Positions 48,061-58,838 of a DNA stretch of 64,000 bases are shown piece after piece. The stretch is from Streptomyces showdoensis. GTDB taxonomy: Bacteria > Actinomycetota > Actinomycetes > Streptomycetales > Streptomycetaceae. Position 1 is the first letter of the stretch. Each line of letters opens with the position of its first letter. The DNA lies in assembly GCF_039535475.1 (NCBI RefSeq), contig NZ_BAAAXG010000026.1, positions 2,785,501 to 2,849,500 on the forward strand, in the 5' to 3' direction. The position numbers were made by a program, and so were the translations under genes. The notes below the pieces were generated by a model. That model did no database searches. It had not been told where the DNA came from and saw nothing but the letters and a program-made list of their open reading frames with translations.

Positions 48061-48146
48061 ACGCCGAGAACGTCGTCGGCCTCATCGTCGCCGTCGCCCT
48101 CCTGGGGTACCTGGTCCTCGCCCTCGTCAAGCCGGAGAGGTTCTGA
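48057..48146 (+). CDS. kdpF: K+-transporting ATPase subunit KdpF
   Basis: 29 residues, one helix ([19 protein letters not shown]) ending KPERF, the classic KdpF C-terminus. Stabilises the KdpABC complex in the membrane. GTG start overlapping the upstream micro-ORF stop; kdpA begins 8 bp later. Confidence 0.9.
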   Translation: MNAENVVGLIVAVALLGYLVLALVKPERF

Positions 48147-48154
48147 GCACCGAC

Positions 48155-49815
48155 ATGTCTCCCGTCCTCGCCGGCGTCCTGCAGTTCCTCGCCCTGATCG
48201 TCGCCCTCGGCCTGTCGTACAGGCCGCTGGGCGAGTACATGGCGAAGGTCTACTCCTCGGACAAGCACCTGAAGCCCGAGAAGTGGATCTACAAGGCCAT
48301 CGGAGCCAACCCCGACACCGAGATGCGCTGGCCCGCGTACCTGCGCGGCGTGCTCGCCTTCTCCGCGGTGAGCGTCCTCTTCCTCTACCTGCTGCAGCGC
48401 GTCCAGGGCTCCCTGCCCGGCTCCCTCGGCTTCGTCTCGATCGACCCGGACCAGGCGTTCAACACGGCCGCGTCCTTCGTCGCCAACACCAACTGGCAGT
48501 CGTACTACGGCGAGCAGGCCATGGGCCACGTCGTGCAGACCGGCGGCCTCGCGGTGCAGAACTTCGTCTCGGCGGCGGTGGGGATCGCCGTGGCGGTGGC
48601 CCTGGTGCGCGGCTTCTCCCGGTCCCGCACCGGTGAGCTGGGCAACTTCTGGGCCGACCTGGTCCGCGGCACCGTCCGGATCCTGCTGCCGATCTCGGTG
48701 GTCGGCGCCCTGGTCCTCGTCGCGTGCGGCGCGATCCAGAACTTCGCCGGCATCCACGAGGTCGGACAGTTCACGGGCGGCACCCAGCAGTGGAACGGCG
48801 GCGCGGTCGCCTCGCAGGAGGTCATCAAGGAGCTGGGCACCAACGGCGGCGGCTACTTCAACGCCAACTCGGCCCACCCCTTCGAGAACCCCAACGGGCT
48901 CTCCAACCTCTTCGAGATCTATCTGATCCTGGTCATCCCGTTCGCGCTCACCCGCACCTTCGGCCGCATGGTCGGCTCGGTCAGGCAGGGGTACGCGATC
49001 CTGGCGACGATGGCCACCATCTGGGTCGGCTTCACCGCGCTGATGATGTGGACCGAGTTCGCGCACAACGGTCCCGCCTTCGACCTCGCGGGCGGCGCCA
49101 TGGAGGGCAAGGAGACCCGCTTCGGCATCGGCGGCTCGTCGATCTTCGCCGTGGCGACCACGCTGACCTCGACCGGTGCCGTGAACTCCTTCCACTCCTC
49201 GTACACCGGCCTCGGCGGCGGCATCACCATGCTGGGCATGCAGCTCGGAGAGATCGCGCCCGGCGGCGTCGGCTCCGGCCTCTACGGCATGCTGATCATG
49301 GCGATCATCGCGGTGTTCATCGCCGGCCTGATGGTCGGCCGCACCCCCGAGTACCTGGGCAAGAAGATCGGCACCCGCGAGATCAAGTACGCGGCCTGCT
49401 ACATCCTGATCACCCCGGCCCTCGTGCTGTGCTTCACCGCCGTGGCGATGGCCCTGCCGACGCCCGTGCACTCGATGACCAACTCCGGCGCGCACGGCTT
49501 CTCCGAGATCCTGTACGCCTACACCTCCGGCGCCAACAACAACGGCTCCGCCTTCGCCGGCCTGAACGCCGACACCCAGTGGTTCAACACGACGATCGGC
49601 ATCGCGATGCTGCTCGGCCGGTTCCTCCCGATGGTGTTCGTCCTCGCGCTGGCGGGTTCCCTCGCCGAGCAGACGCCCGTCCCCGAGACCGCGGGCACCC
49701 TGCGCACCGAGAAGCCGCTGTTCACCGGCCTGCTCGTCGGCACGATCCTGATCATCACCGGTCTGACCTACTTCCCGGCCCTCGCGCTGGGACCGCTCGC
49801 CGAAGGGCTGGCAGC

Positions 49816-49819
<4 letters not shown>
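48155..49819 (+). CDS. kdpA: K+-transporting ATPase subunit A
   Basis: 554 residues, the usual length. K+-selective, channel-like subunit with four pore loops; filter segments are visible in [46 protein letters not shown] and [12 protein letters not shown]. Ten membrane helices. ATG at 48155. Stop overlaps kdpB. Confidence 0.96.
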
Positions 49820-51939
<2,120 letters not shown>

Positions 51940-51944
51940 CGGAC

Positions 51945-52619
51945 ATGAACAACTCAGTGGGAAACGCCGGGCGGTTGCTCTGGGCGGGCCTGCGCGCCCT
52001 CCTCGTCCTCACGGTCGTTTGCGGCGTGCTCTACCCGCTCGCCGTCACGGGCATCGCCCAACTCGCCTTCCACGGCAAGGCGAACGGATCCGAGATCAAG
52101 GACGCGAACGGCCGGGTCGTCGGCTCCGCGCTCATCGGCCAGACCTACACCCTCCCCCTGAAGGACGGCGAGGAGACCGCGAGCCCGGACCTCAGGTGGT
52201 TCCAGCCGCGCCCGTCGAACGGCCTCGGCAGCAACTCGGTGAACACCCGGTACAAGCTGATCCTCTCCGGCGCGACCAACCGTTCGGGTGACAACGCCGA
52301 CCTCATCACGTGGGTGAAGGACGCCAAGGCCGCCGTGGTCAAGGACAACTCCACCGCCGACCACACGGTGAAGCCGTCCGACGTCCCCGCCGACGCCGTC
52401 ACCTCCTCCGGCTCGGGCCTCGACCCGCACATCTCCCCGGCGTACGCGAAGCTCCAGGTCCACCGGGTCGCCGAGCGCAACGAGCTCGACGTCGCGGCGG
52501 TCGACCAGCTGGTCGCCGACCACACCGACGGCCGGATCCTCGGCTTCGTCGGCGAGCCCCGGGTCAACGTCCTCGAACTCAACATCGCCCTGAAGGAACT
52601 CGTGGCGGCCAAGGGCTGA
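51945..52619 (+). CDS. kdpC: K+-transporting ATPase subunit C
   Basis: 224 residues: one N-terminal helix (ALLVLTVVCGVLYPLAVTGI) and an outer domain with GSALIGQ, YFxxRPS-like WFQPRPSNG, SGSGLDPHISPAYA and GEPRVNVLELN. Starts 5 bp after kdpB. Confidence 0.95.
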   Translation: MNNSVGNAGRLLWAGLRALLVLTVVCGVLYPLAVTGIAQLAFHGKANGSEIKDANGRVVGSALIGQTYTLPLKDGEETASPDLRWFQPRPSNGLGSNSVNTRYKLILSGATNRSGDNADLITWVKDAKAAVVKDNSTADHTVKPSDVPADAVTSSGSGLDPHISPAYAKLQVHRVAERNELDVAAVDQLVADHTDGRILGFVGEPRVNVLELNIALKELVAAKG

Positions 52620-52636
52620 CACGCTCCGCGCAGCGA

Positions 52637-52675
52637 GGCCCCGCGGGCCCGGGAGCTTCCCGGGCCCGCGGGGCC
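52637..52675 (+). terminator. Perfect 18-bp hairpin between kdpC and kdpE
   Basis: GGCCCCGCGGGCCCGGGA and its exact complement with a 3-nt GCT loop. It lies 17 bp after the kdpC stop and 20 bp before kdpE, so it should cut kdpE expression relative to kdpFABC. Confidence 0.85.
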
Positions 52676-52695
52676 GTGAACAGGAAGGCCGCACG

Positions 52696-53412
52696 ATGAC
52701 CCGGGTACTGGTCGTGGAGGACGACGCGCAGCTCGCGCGGGCGCTGGTCATCAACCTCCGGGCACGTACGTACGAGGTCGACGCCGCGCCCGACGGGGCC
52801 ACCGCCCTGCGGCTCGCCGCCGAACGCAGGCCGGACGTCGTCGTCCTCGATCTCGGGCTGCCCGACATGGACGGCATCGACGTCATCGCGGGGCTGCGCG
52901 GCTGGAGCCGGGTGCCGATCCTCGTGCTGTCCGCCCGCAGCGCCTCCGAGGAGAAGGTGCACGCCCTCGACGCCGGCGCCGACGACTACATGACCAAGCC
53001 GTTCAGCATGGACGAGCTGCTCGCCCGGCTGCGCGCCGCCGCCCGGCGCAGGGAGGCCGTCCCCGAGACCGAGGTCACCGGCGTGGCGACCGAGGACTTC
53101 ACCGTCGACCTGGTGGCCCGGAGGGTACGGCGCGGGGGCCGCGACGTCCGGCTCACCCCGACCGAGTGGCACCTGCTCGACATCCTGGTCCGCAGCCCCG
53201 GCCGGCTCATCGCCCAGCGGCACCTCCTGGAGGAGGTCTGGGGCGCCGGCTACCGGGGCAACACCAACTACCTGCGGGTGTACATGGCCCAGCTGCGGCG
53301 GAAGCTGGAGCCGGACCCCTCGCGCCCGCGGTATCTGATCACCGAGGCCGGGATGGGATACCGGTTCGAGCCCTCGGGCGGGCCGGACCCGGCCGGGGGC
53401 GCTCGTGGCTAG
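52696..53412 (+). CDS. kdpE: Response regulator KdpE (OmpR family)
   Basis: 238 residues. Receiver domain with acidic pair VEDDAQ, phospho-acceptor Asp in VVLDLGLPDMDG (about residue 53), and Lys in MTKPFSMDEL; C-terminal winged helix (RLTPTEWHLLDILVRSPGR, GYRGNTNYLRVYMAQLRRKL). The last motif is typical of KdpE. It should bind direct repeats at about 11-bp steps in front of kdp. Its cognate kinase gene, which starts inside its 3' end, is truncated. Confidence 0.93.
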   Translation: MTRVLVVEDDAQLARALVINLRARTYEVDAAPDGATALRLAAERRPDVVVLDLGLPDMDGIDVIAGLRGWSRVPILVLSARSASEEKVHALDAGADDYMTKPFSMDELLARLRAAARRREAVPETEVTGVATEDFTVDLVARRVRRGGRDVRLTPTEWHLLDILVRSPGRLIAQRHLLEEVWGAGYRGNTNYLRVYMAQLRRKLEPDPSRPRYLITEAGMGYRFEPSGGPDPAGGARG

Positions 53413-53488
53413 GCGGGTCAGGCTCCGGATCCACCTGGGCGCGGCACCCGGTGCCGGCAAGACGTGGGCGATGCTCTCGGAGGGGGCC
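53405..53488 (+). pseudogene. kdpD: Truncated kdpD (sensor kinase), N-terminal remnant only
   Basis: GTG at 53405 overlaps the kdpE stop. Residues 1-28 (RRVRLRIHLGAAPGAGKTWA then MLSEGA) match the start of KdpD with its Walker A GAAPGAGKT. After about codon 28 the sequence no longer resembles KdpD and turns into Pro-rich nonsense antisense to the next gene. A complete KdpD is about 850 residues, so the USP, membrane and kinase domains are gone. The frame stays open to 53707 but I do not think it encodes more. Confidence 0.82.
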
Positions 53489-53534
53489 ACCTGCTCGACG
53501 GCGCACCGGCTCCCGGAGCGGCCGCCCGGTCCCT

Positions 53535-54965
53535 TCAGGCCGTACGGGACGAGCGGCCCGGAAGCAGCAGCGCCGGCAGCACCGCCGCCGCCAGCAGGGC
53601 CGCCGCCACCGCGAAGGCCGTACGGAAGCCGGCCGGGTCGGCGCCCGCCGTGCCGAGGACGACCGAGCACAGGGCGGTGCCGACCGAGGCGCCGAGCTGC
53701 GCGTTGATGCCGAGCGCGGTGCTGGCCGCGGCCATCCGGTCCTTCGGGAGGGAGCGGGTGGCGGTGGTCATCGTCGGCATCAGGACCATGCCGGCGCCCA
53801 CGCCCATGAGCATCGCCGCCGCGACCACCCGCCAGGGCGCCACGCCCGCCGTGCCGGTCTGCAGGGCCGTCAGCGCCATGCCGAGCGCCGCGAGGGCGAC
53901 GCCGACGGGGATCAGCCGCCGGGGCGAGGCCGTGTCGATGCGCCGGGCGGCGATCTGCATGGTCACGCCGACGGTGAGTCCGACCGGGGCGACGAGCAGG
54001 CCGGCGGTGGTCGGGCTGAAGTCGCGGACGCCCTGCCAGTACATGGGCGCGAGGAGCATCGAGCCGAAGTAGCCGCAGGTGAACAGGGCCAGGGTGGCGA
54101 TGCCGACCGCGAAGGTCCGGTCGCGCAGCAGGCGCAGGTCGAGCAGCGGCTCGCGGACCGTCAGGGCCCGCCGGACGAAGGCGGCCACGAGGAGCAGGCT
54201 GGCCAGGGTGGGGGCCAGCGCTCCCGGGGCGGTGAAGTCGCCGGTCTCGCCGCCGCGGGCGAGCCCGTACAGGAGCAGCGCGAGGCCGGGGGAGAGGGTG
54301 AGCAGGCCCGGTACGTCGAGACGGGGCGCGGGGGCGCCCGCGCGCGGGGCGTCGGGGCGGAGCAGCCGGGCGGCGAGGAACAGCGCGGCGGCGCCGACGG
54401 GCAGGTTCACCAGGAAGATCCAGTGCCAGGAGGCGGCGTCGAGGAGCCATCCGCCGAGCGCGGGGCCGGCCACCGGGCCCACCAGGATGGGCAGTCCGAG
54501 CAGGGCCATGGCCCGCCCGAAGCGCTCCGGGTCGGCGGCCCGCATCACCATGGCCATGCCCACCGGCATGAGCAGCCCGCCGCCGAGCCCCTGGACCGCG
54601 CGGAAGGCGATCAGGCTGCCCGCGTCCCAGGCGAACGCGGCGAGCAGCGAGCCGAGGGTGAAGAGGGCGAGGGCGGTGAGGTAGGTGCGCTTGGCGCCGA
54701 TCCGGCCCATGGCCCAGGCGGCGGTCGGGATGACGGCGGCCAGGGCGAGCGAGTAGGCGGTCGCGGTCCACTGGATGGTGGCCAGCGGGGCGTCGAAGGT
54801 CTCGGAGAGCTTGCGCAGGGCGACGTTGACGATGGTCACGTCGAGGACGGACATCACGGAGCCGATGACGACGACGGTGAGGACCAGGCCCAGCGGCGTG
54901 CCGGGCGCGGCACCGGAGCCGTCGCCGGTGGCCGCCTTCTCGGTGCGGGTGGGCGCGGTGTTCAT
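53535..54965 (-). CDS. MFS exporter, DHA2 (EmrB/QacA) family
   Basis: 476 residues, 14 predicted helices. Motif A-like WAMGRIGAKRTYL, motif D1 VVVIGSVMSVLDVTIVNVAL, motif C-like GLPILVGPVAGPALGGWL. Proton-driven drug efflux. Starts 11 bp after the FMN reductase gene; the pair is divergent from a TetR. Its 3' end lies 47 bp from the kdpD breakpoint. Confidence 0.93.
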   Translation of the reverse strand: MNTAPTRTEKAATGDGSGAAPGTPLGLVLTVVVIGSVMSVLDVTIVNVALRKLSETFDAPLATIQWTATAYSLALAAVIPTAAWAMGRIGAKRTYLTALALFTLGSLLAAFAWDAGSLIAFRAVQGLGGGLLMPVGMAMVMRAADPERFGRAMALLGLPILVGPVAGPALGGWLLDAASWHWIFLVNLPVGAAALFLAARLLRPDAPRAGAPAPRLDVPGLLTLSPGLALLLYGLARGGETGDFTAPGALAPTLASLLLVAAFVRRALTVREPLLDLRLLRDRTFAVGIATLALFTCGYFGSMLLAPMYWQGVRDFSPTTAGLLVAPVGLTVGVTMQIAARRIDTASPRRLIPVGVALAALGMALTALQTGTAGVAPWRVVAAAMLMGVGAGMVLMPTMTTATRSLPKDRMAAASTALGINAQLGASVGTALCSVVLGTAGADPAGFRTAFAVAAALLAAAVLPALLLPGRSSRTA

Positions 54966-54976
54966 CGTGGCCCCGC

Positions 54977-55618
54977 TCAGGCCTGGTAGGGCAGGGCGGT
55001 CCGGGCGGTGCGCAGCGCCCGCCCCCACCAGACGAGCTGGCCGAGCATCCCCTTCGCCGCGCCCTCGGCGACGGCGGTGTCGCGCGGCGCGCCGTCCGGG
55101 CCGAGCCCGGACCAGGGGCCGTGCAGGCTGACGGAGTCGCGGACGCTGGTCGCGTGCAGCTCGGCGAAGACCGTCCGGAGCTGCTCGACGGCGCGCAGGC
55201 CGCCGCCGAGGCCGCCGTACGAGACGAAGCCGACGGGCTTGGCGTGCCACTGCTCGTGGTGCCAGTCGATGAGGTTCTTCAGGGCGGCCGGGAAGCTGTG
55301 GTTGTACTCGGGCGTGACGACGACGAAGGCGTCCGCGGCGGCGAGGCGCGGCGAGACCTGGGCGAGCGCCGCGGCGGCCCGCGCGTCCGGCTGTCCGCCC
55401 CAGCCCGGCATGGCGAGCGGCAGGTCGACCTCGGCGAGGTCGACGACGTCGAGCTCCAGGCCGCCGTGGCGCCGGGCGACACCCAGGAACCAGTCGGCGA
55501 CGGCGCCGCCCTGGCGCCCCTCGCGGACGCTGCCGACGAGCACGGCGACGCGCAGCGGGGCGACGGCGGCGGTGTCGGTGACGGCTTCGGCGGCGGTCTC
55601 GGTGGTGGTGTCAGGCAT
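54977..55618 (-). CDS. NADPH-dependent FMN reductase-family flavoprotein
   Basis: 213 residues, flavodoxin-like fold. FMN-phosphate loop VGSVREGRQGG (about residues 29-39), TPEYNHSFPAALKNLIDW and YGGLGGGLRA. It reduces FMN, quinones or azo compounds. First gene of the operon with the MFS exporter; the TetR operator is just upstream. Confidence 0.92.
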   Translation of the reverse strand: MPDTTTETAAEAVTDTAAVAPLRVAVLVGSVREGRQGGAVADWFLGVARRHGGLELDVVDLAEVDLPLAMPGWGGQPDARAAAALAQVSPRLAAADAFVVVTPEYNHSFPAALKNLIDWHHEQWHAKPVGFVSYGGLGGGLRAVEQLRTVFAELHATSVRDSVSLHGPWSGLGPDGAPRDTAVAEGAAKGMLGQLVWWGRALRTARTALPYQA

Positions 55619-55675
55619 GGCGGTGTCCCCTCCCGGAGCGGTGCGGACGCGGGGTGCGTCCGGCGCGCTCCGCTA

Positions 55676-55718
55676 AAGTACAACGAGCGTTGTAGAAAGT
55701 GCAACGCTCGTTGTACTT
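55676..55718. promoter_or_regulatory. Paired TetR operator between FMN reductase and tetR
   Basis: AAGTACAACGAGCGTTG and its exact 17-bp reverse complement, separated by TAGAAAGTG. Each arm also holds a near-palindrome CAACGAGCGTTG, so two TetR dimers could bind. Confidence 0.85.
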
Positions 55719-55759
55719 CGTCGCGGCGGATACGCTGCGGTGTCGACGAGGAGGAGTGC

Positions 55760-56443
55760 ATGGGCGTCACCAACGAGGCGTGGATCGAGCGGGCCCGGCG
55801 CGAGATCCCGCCCCGCAAGCTGGAGAAGCAGCTCGCCGTGGTCCGTGCGGCCTGCGGCGTCTTCGGCCGCGAGGGCTACGCGCGCGCCTCCGTCGACGCG
55901 CTCGCCGCCGCGGCCGGCGTCTCCACGCGCACGGTCTACAACCACTTCCCCGGCGGCAAGGCCGAGCTCTTCCGCACGGTCATCACCTGGACCGCCAACA
56001 CCGTCCGCGACGCCCAGCTGGCCCGGCTGCACGCCCTCCTGGACCCCGAGCGGCCGCCCCACCCCGACCTGCTGGAGCGCGACCTGGTCGCCCTGGCCTA
56101 CGCGTTCACCGACCTGATCGCCGAGTACCCGGACCACTTCGCGCTCGTCCGGCACATCCACGCCGAGGCCGGCCACGTGCCCGCCGACGTCATGGCCGCC
56201 TGGCAGCAGGCCGGTCCGGCCCCGGTCACCGACGCCCTCGCCGAAGCCCTCGCCGGGCTCGCCGACGCCGGCCTGCTCGACGTGCACGGCGACGCGCCCC
56301 TCGCCGCGGTCCACTTCGTGGCCCTCAGCTCGGCCACGATCGTCCAGCGTTCCCACTACGGCGTCGTGCCCCTCCCGAAGGAGGAGTCCGACCGCCTGCT
56401 CCAGGGCGGAGTGGCCGCCTTCCTGCGCGCCTACCGCGCCTGA
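55760..56443 (+). CDS. TetR-family regulator of the FMN reductase/MFS operon
   Basis: 227 residues. HTH (about 24-70: CGVFGREGYARASVDALAA, GVSTRTVYNHFPGGKAELF) and a C-terminal TetR_C-like domain (AYAFTDLIAEYPDHFALVRH). ATG at 55760 with GGAGGAG 4 bases upstream. Divergent from the operon and separated by the paired operator. Likely inducer: a quinone or drug handled by that operon. Confidence 0.92.
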   Translation: MGVTNEAWIERARREIPPRKLEKQLAVVRAACGVFGREGYARASVDALAAAAGVSTRTVYNHFPGGKAELFRTVITWTANTVRDAQLARLHALLDPERPPHPDLLERDLVALAYAFTDLIAEYPDHFALVRHIHAEAGHVPADVMAAWQQAGPAPVTDALAEALAGLADAGLLDVHGDAPLAAVHFVALSSATIVQRSHYGVVPLPKEESDRLLQGGVAAFLRAYRA

Positions 56444-56526
56444 CCCGGCCTGGCTGTGCCTGACCCGGCCTGACCGCGCCTGACCCGGCCTGACTGTGCC
56501 TGGCCGGGCCTGGTCCGACCGCCGGA

Positions 56527-56596
56527 CCTCGGCGAGCCCGCCTCGGCGAGCCCGCCTCGGCGAGCCCGCCTCGGCGAGCCCGCCTCGGCGAGCCCG
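56527..56596. repeat. Five perfect 14-bp tandem repeats
   Basis: CCTCGGCGAGCCCG x5. Just upstream (56444-56515) are decayed 12-18-bp repeats of TGACCCGGCCTG. Both lie between the tetR and yrdC-domain gene 3' ends; no gene is here. Confidence 0.95.
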
Positions 56597-56611
56597 CCGC
56601 GGCGGGACCGC

Positions 56612-57445
56612 CTACGCCCGCGGCGCGCCCGGCGTCGGCAGGTAGACCCGGGGCTGCGGCCGGGGCGCCGCCCCCGGGGCGAGGGCCAGGGCGAAACCGT
56701 GGTTGGCGGCGATCGAACGGATGTGGTCGGCCGACAGGGAACCCTGGCGCTCCAGGGTCAGCGCCGGCAGCCCCGACCGCCCGCGTCCCGCCGCGCGGTG
56801 GAACGAGACCACGCTCGTCGACACCGGCTCATGGTGCGGGTACCCGTGCCGGGCGGCGACGTCGTCCGCGTGCGCGAGCACCCGCGTCTCCGGCTCCCGC
56901 CCGAAGTCCGCGGCCACCCCCTCGGCGCGCCAGTGCGGCAGCTGCCGCGAGCGGTTGGCCGAGGTGATGAACAGGAACTCCGCGCCCGTGCGCTCCAGCG
57001 CGGCGGCGAAGAACGCGTTCGACGGGCAGACCCGGCCCGGCGCGATGACCTGCACGGTCGGCACCCCGTCCCGGACCGCCGTCAGATGCTCGGGGAGCCG
57101 TTCCGCGGCCGGGCCCCGGAAGCCGAACGGGCCGAGCCCGTACAGCTCCTCCATCAGCGACCGGACCTGCCGCCGGGGCAGCTCCGCGGGCAGCCGCGTC
57201 CAGTCGAAGAGGGCCGGGACGGCGGCCGGCACGGTCGTGACGCAGCCGGTCTGCCCGGCCGGACGCCCCTTCAGCCGGTTGACCCGCTCCACGACGGCCC
57301 GGTCGGCCCGGGCCGTCAGCGCGTAGAAGTTCGCGAAGCCGTGCACCACCGCGCACCCCGCGGCCACCTCCTCGGCCGCCCGCCGCGCGTCCTCCGCGTC
57401 GCCCAGAACCAGGTTCCTGACCAGCACCGTCCGCTCGTCACCCAC
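56612..57445 (-). CDS. YrdC/Sua5-domain protein
   Basis: 277 residues. KGRPAGQTGCVTTV, followed by VQVIAPGRVCPSNAFFAAAL and FLFITSANRS (the SANxSG-like signature), fits the YrdC fold that makes threonylcarbamoyl-AMP. The sequence is divergent from Sua5/TsaC: KRP becomes KGRPAGQ and the C-terminal Sua5 domain is absent, so it may act on another carbamoyl acceptor. GTG at 57445 after GGAGG. Confidence 0.78.
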   Translation of the reverse strand: MGDERTVLVRNLVLGDAEDARRAAEEVAAGCAVVHGFANFYALTARADRAVVERVNRLKGRPAGQTGCVTTVPAAVPALFDWTRLPAELPRRQVRSLMEELYGLGPFGFRGPAAERLPEHLTAVRDGVPTVQVIAPGRVCPSNAFFAAALERTGAEFLFITSANRSRQLPHWRAEGVAADFGREPETRVLAHADDVAARHGYPHHEPVSTSVVSFHRAAGRGRSGLPALTLERQGSLSADHIRSIAANHGFALALAPGAAPRPQPRVYLPTPGAPRA

Positions 57446-57514
57446 GGTCGCGCCTCCACTGCCGTTCGCCTACGTGATCGTTTTACGGCGTGCAACGACG
57501 CCGCCGCCCTCCGG

Positions 57515-58576
57515 TCACGTGGCCGGGAAGACCGCCGCCCGGAACGCGTCCCGCACCGCCGTCACGGGACCCGTCTCCCGCGTGAAGTAGAGCTTGTTGG
57601 TGAGCAGCACCGCCCAGCGGCCCCGCGTGGGGCTGACCCACATGCCGGTGCCGGTGAATCCGTAGTGCGTCCAGACGTCCTCCCGCACCCCCGTGCCGGG
57701 CGCCAGGTGCCAGAACAGGCCCCGGGGCGGCACGAGTTCGCCGGTCCGGATGCGGAGGGACTCCGCGACCCAGCTCGGCCCGAACGGCCCCGACGGCCCG
57801 GACCGCCCGCCGCCCGCCGCCAGCACATGGGAGAGGAAGCGCCCCAGGTCCCGCGCGGTGGAGAAGGTGCCCGCTATCCCGCACGCGCCCCCGAGCAGCC
57901 TGCTGGAGAAGTCGTGCACGGTGCCCTTCAGATGGGCGCCGCTCAGGTCGTCGTACTCCGTCGGCGCGCAGCGCGCGGCCACGGCCGCCGGCAGCGGCCC
58001 GTACCGCGTCTCCGTCATGCCGAGCGGGCCCCAGATCCGGTCGGCGGCCAGCTCCCGCAGCGGCCGGCCGGTGAGGTGCTCGGCGAGGTAGCCCAGCACC
58101 AGCGCCGCCCGGTCGGTGTACTCGACGGCCTCGCCGGGCCGCCGCCGCAGCTCCTCGCGCAGCACCCCGTCCCGTACGTCCTGGGGGTCCGTCCCGTACA
58201 GATGGCGCAGGTTGGCCCGCAGCGGCAGCCCCGCCGTGTGGGTGAGGAGCTGGTGCGGGGTGACCGCGGCCAGCGGATGCCCGGCGACCTCCGGCCAGAA
58301 CGTGCCCAGCGGCGTGTGCAGCTGGAGCTTGCCCGCCTCGACCAGCGTGCCCACGACCGGCCACACGGCGATCACCTTCGTGAGGCTGGCGAGGTCGAAG
58401 AGGGTGTCGGGACGCGTGGGCTCGTCGCGCCGCGTGGGATCGAGCAGCCCGACGGCCCCGCCCGCCGCCGTCCCGCCGGCGTCGCCGACGGCCCAGACGG
58501 CCCCGGGGAAGGCGAGGGAACGCACCCCGTCCTGGAGGAGCCGCTCGATACGGGGAGTCCCGGACGTCATGTTCAC
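57515..58576 (-). CDS. Beta-lactamase-fold serine hydrolase
   Basis: 353 residues, class C/PBP4* type. Active-site SLTK (Ser near residue 64), second motif YTD (about 152) in place of YxN, and C-terminal HYGFTGTG as the KTG-like strand. No signal peptide, so it acts in the cytoplasm; esterase or amidase on an unknown substrate. GTG at 58576; ATG two codons later is also possible. Confidence 0.88.
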   Translation of the reverse strand: MNMTSGTPRIERLLQDGVRSLAFPGAVWAVGDAGGTAAGGAVGLLDPTRRDEPTRPDTLFDLASLTKVIAVWPVVGTLVEAGKLQLHTPLGTFWPEVAGHPLAAVTPHQLLTHTAGLPLRANLRHLYGTDPQDVRDGVLREELRRRPGEAVEYTDRAALVLGYLAEHLTGRPLRELAADRIWGPLGMTETRYGPLPAAVAARCAPTEYDDLSGAHLKGTVHDFSSRLLGGACGIAGTFSTARDLGRFLSHVLAAGGGRSGPSGPFGPSWVAESLRIRTGELVPPRGLFWHLAPGTGVREDVWTHYGFTGTGMWVSPTRGRWAVLLTNKLYFTRETGPVTAVRDAFRAAVFPAT

Positions 58577-58838
58577 ACGAGGTGTCTACCCCGGAGGGGA
58601 CCCGTCCGGCCGGTGAATCCCGTCCGTGTTGCCGACGATCACGGACGCGCGCCCCGGCATCCCCCCGGCATCCCCAGGCATCCCCCCCCGTCATCCACGC
58701 CCCGGCACCCCCCGACGCACCCCCGGCCCGCCCGCTCGGCCCGTCCTCCGCACCCGCCCGCCGCTGCGCCCGGCCGCCGTCACGCCCCCGAGAGCCCCCG
58801 CACCGGCAGGGTGCCGACCCGGATCCCGGTCACCGTGC
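58577..58838. other. 262-bp C-rich intergenic stretch
   Basis: No gene. The plus strand is strongly C-rich (58655-58800), with GGCATCCCC repeated three times near 58657-58685. No promoter found. Confidence 0.5.

Noticed and set aside
53489..53707. Rest of the open frame after the kdpD remnant as a real protein
   Set aside because: The Pro/Arg/Ala-rich composition is that of an antisense frame over the MFS gene, with no resemblance to KdpD.
56527..56596. CRISPR-like repeats (also the 9-bp repeats at 7275-7410)
   Set aside because: The copies are directly adjacent with no spacers, and no cas genes are present.
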